The notes under the pieces: model-generated
What the model was told of the DNA's origin: nothing
The model's database searches: none
Seen by the model: only the letters and a program-made list of their open reading frames with translations
Assembly (NCBI GenBank): GCA_944382025.1
Contig: CALWMQ010000076.1
Coordinates: 1 to 8,282, forward strand
Source: an uncultured Clostridia bacterium
GTDB lineage: Bacteria; Bacillota; Clostridia; Oscillospirales; Acutalibacteraceae
Direction: 5' to 3'
Length of the DNA stretch: 8,282 nucleotides
Shown: positions 6,046 through 8,282 of the stretch, piece after piece
Layout of the letters: each line of letters opens with the position of its first letter
Position numbering within the stretch: position 1 is the first letter of the stretch
Program-made: the position numbers and the translations under genes

Positions 6046-7427
6046 ATGTGAAACACCAGCCGCCGTCCCGTTATCTGACCATATTGAAGGACAACCCACG
6101 TTTGTGCTCAGGCCTGGGAGATCCTTTGCCAATGCTGAAAGAACCGGTAGAAGAAATCAGCTTTTGTGTAATGGGTCCAGCCTTGGCGGCTTTTACCCAA
6201 TGGCTGCTGCAGAGGGCTATGGGAAACGGGATACGCCGCTTGTTTTTCCTGGCACGGGACGGCTATTTCTTTTATCAGTCCGCGGTGGAATTCTGCCGTA
6301 AATTCGGGCTTCCCGTGGAATGCCGTTATCTGAGCTGTTCCCGGTATTCTTTGCGGATCCCTTTTTTTCATATCGATCATTCAGCTGCTCTGGAATTTAT
6401 CTGCCGTGGCGGGATTGACATAACCCCTCATAAAATCCTGAGCAGGGCAGGGCTTACCAGCGGGGAAATAGATGCTGTCCTTAAGGCGCTGGAACTCCCG
6501 TACGGAGCGGAAGAAATCCTGCCTTATGCGAAGCTGGCGGAAATCCGCCAGTGCCTGGCCGAATGTAAACTTTTCTGGGAGTATGCGGATGCGCATTCCA
6601 GACAAGCCTATCCGAAACTGGCAGGATACCTAAAGCAGGAAGGCATGCTGGATCCGTCGCCCGTAGCTATTGTGGACAGCGGATGGACAGGTTCCATGCA
6701 AAAAATCCTGCGGGAAATCCGGGCGCAATTGGGGTGTATCAGCCCGTTAACCGGTTATTACTGGGGCCTATATGAATGGCCGGCGGGAACCAGAGAATCG
6801 GAATATTGCGGCTATTTTTTCTTGCCGGACAACGGACTGAGAAAAAAAGTGCATTTTAATAACTGCGTATTTGAGGCGGTCTTTACCGCCCCCCATGGTA
6901 TGACCCTGGGATATGAGGAACGCGGCGGGCGGTATGAGCCGATATATGGGCACATGGGAGAGGAACGTCAGCGCTTTATACGGGAAATGGAAGGTTACCT
7001 GAATGCGTATATCCGGCGATTCCTCAGCGCAACACCGGTTTGGGACCTTTCCCCATATCAAGAAGAGGAGGACAAACGGACAGTCGGAAAACTGCTGAGG
7101 CTCTTTATGGATACCCCCACTTCCTGGGAAGCGGACTGTTTCGGCAGTCTTACGTTTTCCGATGACGTGGTGGACCGGGAATCCCATCAGCTGGCGGAGC
7201 CCTTATCCGAGGGGGAAATACGGGACAATCATGTGGTGCATAAGCTGCTGGTCCTATCGGGAAGGGCAAAAGGTTATATACGGGAAAGCGCATGGCTGGA
7301 AGGGAGCATTGTCCGGTGCGGGAAGAGGGTGAGATATCATTTGGCCCAGAATACCCTGTACAAATATATCCGGTACCTATGGAAGCACCGTAAAGCGGGC
7401 AGGATGAAACGGGAGGGAGAGACATGA
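6042..7427 (+). CDS. FLARDG-domain protein of polysaccharide loci, function unknown
   Basis: This 461-residue protein has the signatures of a domain seen in surface-polysaccharide gene clusters, often as the second domain of predicted HAD-superfamily proteins (COG5610-like). The signatures are MGPALAAFTQWLLQ (44-57), LFFLARDGYFFYQ (67-79), SCSRYSLRIP (98-107) and AIVDSGWTGSMQ (209-220). The usual N-terminal HAD phosphatase domain with its DxDxT nucleophile motif is absent; the first 40 residues are too short to hold it. No signal peptide or clear membrane segment is seen, so it is probably cytoplasmic. The tail (about 430-461) is strongly basic. Asp73 and Asp212 lie in the two best motifs and are candidate functional residues. 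It overlaps the glycosyltransferase by 4 bases (AGAGGA upstream of the start) and the ABC permease by 4 bases. Context suggests a role in making or modifying an exported glycan; the reaction is unknown. Confidence 0.8.
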   Translation: MNVKHQPPSRYLTILKDNPRLCSGLGDPLPMLKEPVEEISFCVMGPALAAFTQWLLQRAMGNGIRRLFFLARDGYFFYQSAVEFCRKFGLPVECRYLSCSRYSLRIPFFHIDHSAALEFICRGGIDITPHKILSRAGLTSGEIDAVLKALELPYGAEEILPYAKLAEIRQCLAECKLFWEYADAHSRQAYPKLAGYLKQEGMLDPSPVAIVDSGWTGSMQKILREIRAQLGCISPLTGYYWGLYEWPAGTRESEYCGYFFLPDNGLRKKVHFNNCVFEAVFTAPHGMTLGYEERGGRYEPIYGHMGEERQRFIREMEGYLNAYIRRFLSATPVWDLSPYQEEEDKRTVGKLLRLFMDTPTSWEADCFGSLTFSDDVVDRESHQLAEPLSEGEIRDNHVVHKLLVLSGRAKGYIRESAWLEGSIVRCGKRVRYHLAQNTLYKYIRYLWKHRKAGRMKREGET

Positions 7428-8197
7428 CCAAGGCCCAGCAGCGCAGGCAATACGCTTTTGTGATCTCGCAGCTGACATCGCGGGAAATCAAACGGAAATA
7501 TGCCCGCTCTTATTTAGGGATCCTTTGGAGCGTGCTGAATCCTCTGCTGTCCATGGCGGTTCTATCTCTGATTTTTTCCCAGCTGTTCCGCCGTTCCATA
7601 GAGAACTACCCGATTTATTACCTTACCGGTTATATCCTTTGGCAGGCATTTACCGGGGCTACTACGGCGGCTATGACGACCCTGGTAGACAATAAGCCCC
7701 TGCTCCTGAAGGTGAAATTCCCCATGGATATCTTTATCCTTACCCGGGTTTACGCGGCGCTGATCAATCTGGGATATTCCTTTGCCGCCTATGGGATTAT
7801 GCTGGTGGTATTCCGGATATCACCCAAATGGACCATGCTGCTGGCGCCGGTGATCGTGTTCTGGCTGCTGGTATTTGCGCTGGGGATATCCTATCTTTTG
7901 GCTACCGGCTATGTGTTTTTTGGGGATATCAAGCATTTATACTCGGTTGTGCTGACCTTGTGGATGTACTGTTCCGCCATTTTCTATCCGGTGGAGCAGC
8001 TGCAGGGATTTATCCGGCTGGTGATTTTGAACAATCCGCTCTATGTATATATCCATGGCCTGCGGCAGGCGGTGATGATAGGGACGGTTCCGTCAGTGTG
8101 GGAGTGGGGGAAGATGGTTGTGTGGGCAGTAGGGGTGCTTGCAGCAGGATTTCTGGTTTATCGCAGATGCCGGAACGCCATTATGCAAAGGCTATAG
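7424..8197 (+). CDS. ABC-2 type polysaccharide export permease (Wzm/TagG-like)
   Basis: This integral membrane subunit of an ABC exporter moves lipid-linked polysaccharide or teichoic-acid-like polymer across the cytoplasmic membrane. The 257-residue length is typical. The family signature is clear: REIKRKYARSYLGILWSVLNP (20-40) is the amphipathic coupling region before the first membrane span. About six hydrophobic segments follow, near 36-56, 62-82, 108-130, 138-163, 171-190 and 232-246. SAIFYPVE (184-191) and LNNPLYVYIHGLRQ (202-215) are also family landmarks. GGGAGGGAGA at 7411-7420 supplies a strong ribosome binding site, and the start overlaps the previous stop as ATGA. The substrate is not determined by the permease sequence. 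It needs an ATPase partner, probably encoded by the gene that follows immediately. Confidence 0.93.
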   Translation: MTKAQQRRQYAFVISQLTSREIKRKYARSYLGILWSVLNPLLSMAVLSLIFSQLFRRSIENYPIYYLTGYILWQAFTGATTAAMTTLVDNKPLLLKVKFPMDIFILTRVYAALINLGYSFAAYGIMLVVFRISPKWTMLLAPVIVFWLLVFALGISYLLATGYVFFGDIKHLYSVVLTLWMYCSAIFYPVEQLQGFIRLVILNNPLYVYIHGLRQAVMIGTVPSVWEWGKMVVWAVGVLAAGFLVYRRCRNAIMQRL

Positions 8198-8212
8198 GGG
8201 AAGGGGATATAT

Positions 8213-8282
8213 ATGGACGCAGGCCAGGGGAAAGGGTATCCGACTGGAACAAAACCATGGTCGGGGAATACGGACATTGCGG
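8213..8282 (+). CDS. Start of the next cassette gene, probably the ABC transporter ATP-binding subunit (truncated by window end)
   Basis: An open frame starts at ATG 8213, 15 bases after the permease stop, with GGGGAAGGGGA ending 6 bases upstream. The 23 visible residues (MDAGQGKGYPTGTKPWSGNT then DIA) include no Walker motif, so the product is inferred only from position: Wzm/TagG permeases are normally followed by their Wzt/TagH ATPase. The visible N-terminus is longer and more polar than is usual before the first ATPase strand. The DIA at the window edge could be where the core begins. Confidence 0.45.
   Translation, partial: MDAGQGKGYPTGTKPWSGNTDIA

Overview
The window looks like a chromosomal segment of a low-GC-phylum anaerobe of the class Clostridia (Lachnospiraceae or Oscillospiraceae type), though its own GC content is moderate. 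The evidence is the order relA, dtd, metallo-beta-lactamase-fold hydrolase, hemZ, which is a familiar clostridial block; strong GGAGG-type ribosome binding sites; a HemZ-type rather than HemN-type enzyme; and a lipoprotein with a typical Gram-positive lipobox. Species cannot be named from the sequence alone.

Region 1 (1-3674) is a plus-strand housekeeping operon. It holds the 3' end of the bifunctional (p)ppGpp synthetase/hydrolase gene, the D-aminoacyl-tRNA deacylase gene dtd, a glyoxalase-II-like zinc hydrolase and the radical-SAM coproporphyrinogen enzyme hemZ. A 13-codon open frame with a good ribosome binding site sits between relA and dtd. In many Clostridia this block continues with hisS and aspS; here it does not.

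Region 2 (3675-5193) is a junction zone. It holds a well-formed promoter driving a small lipoprotein gene of unknown function, a cluster of stable plus-strand stem-loops, and a minus-strand tRNA-Gly(CCC) with its own promoter and terminator. It ends in a decayed stretch that still encodes the TDNGFEF signature of a DDE transposase. Low coding density and transposase debris suggest past rearrangement or insertion here.

Region 3 (5194-8282, continuing past the edge) is a plus-strand, translationally coupled cell-surface glycan cassette. It encodes a GT2 glycosyltransferase, a protein built around the FLARDG-type domain common in polysaccharide loci (function unknown), and an ABC-2 polysaccharide-export permease of the Wzm/TagG type. 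The start of a further gene follows, most likely the partner ATPase. ATGA overlaps of 4 bases join the first three genes. The likely division of labour is that the glycosyltransferase builds a lipid-linked glycan, the FLARDG protein acts on it in an unknown way, and the ABC pair exports it. No CRISPR array, toxin-antitoxin pair or recognised defence system is visible. The most uncharacterised elements are the FLARDG protein, the lipoprotein and the stem-loop cluster at 4377-4453.
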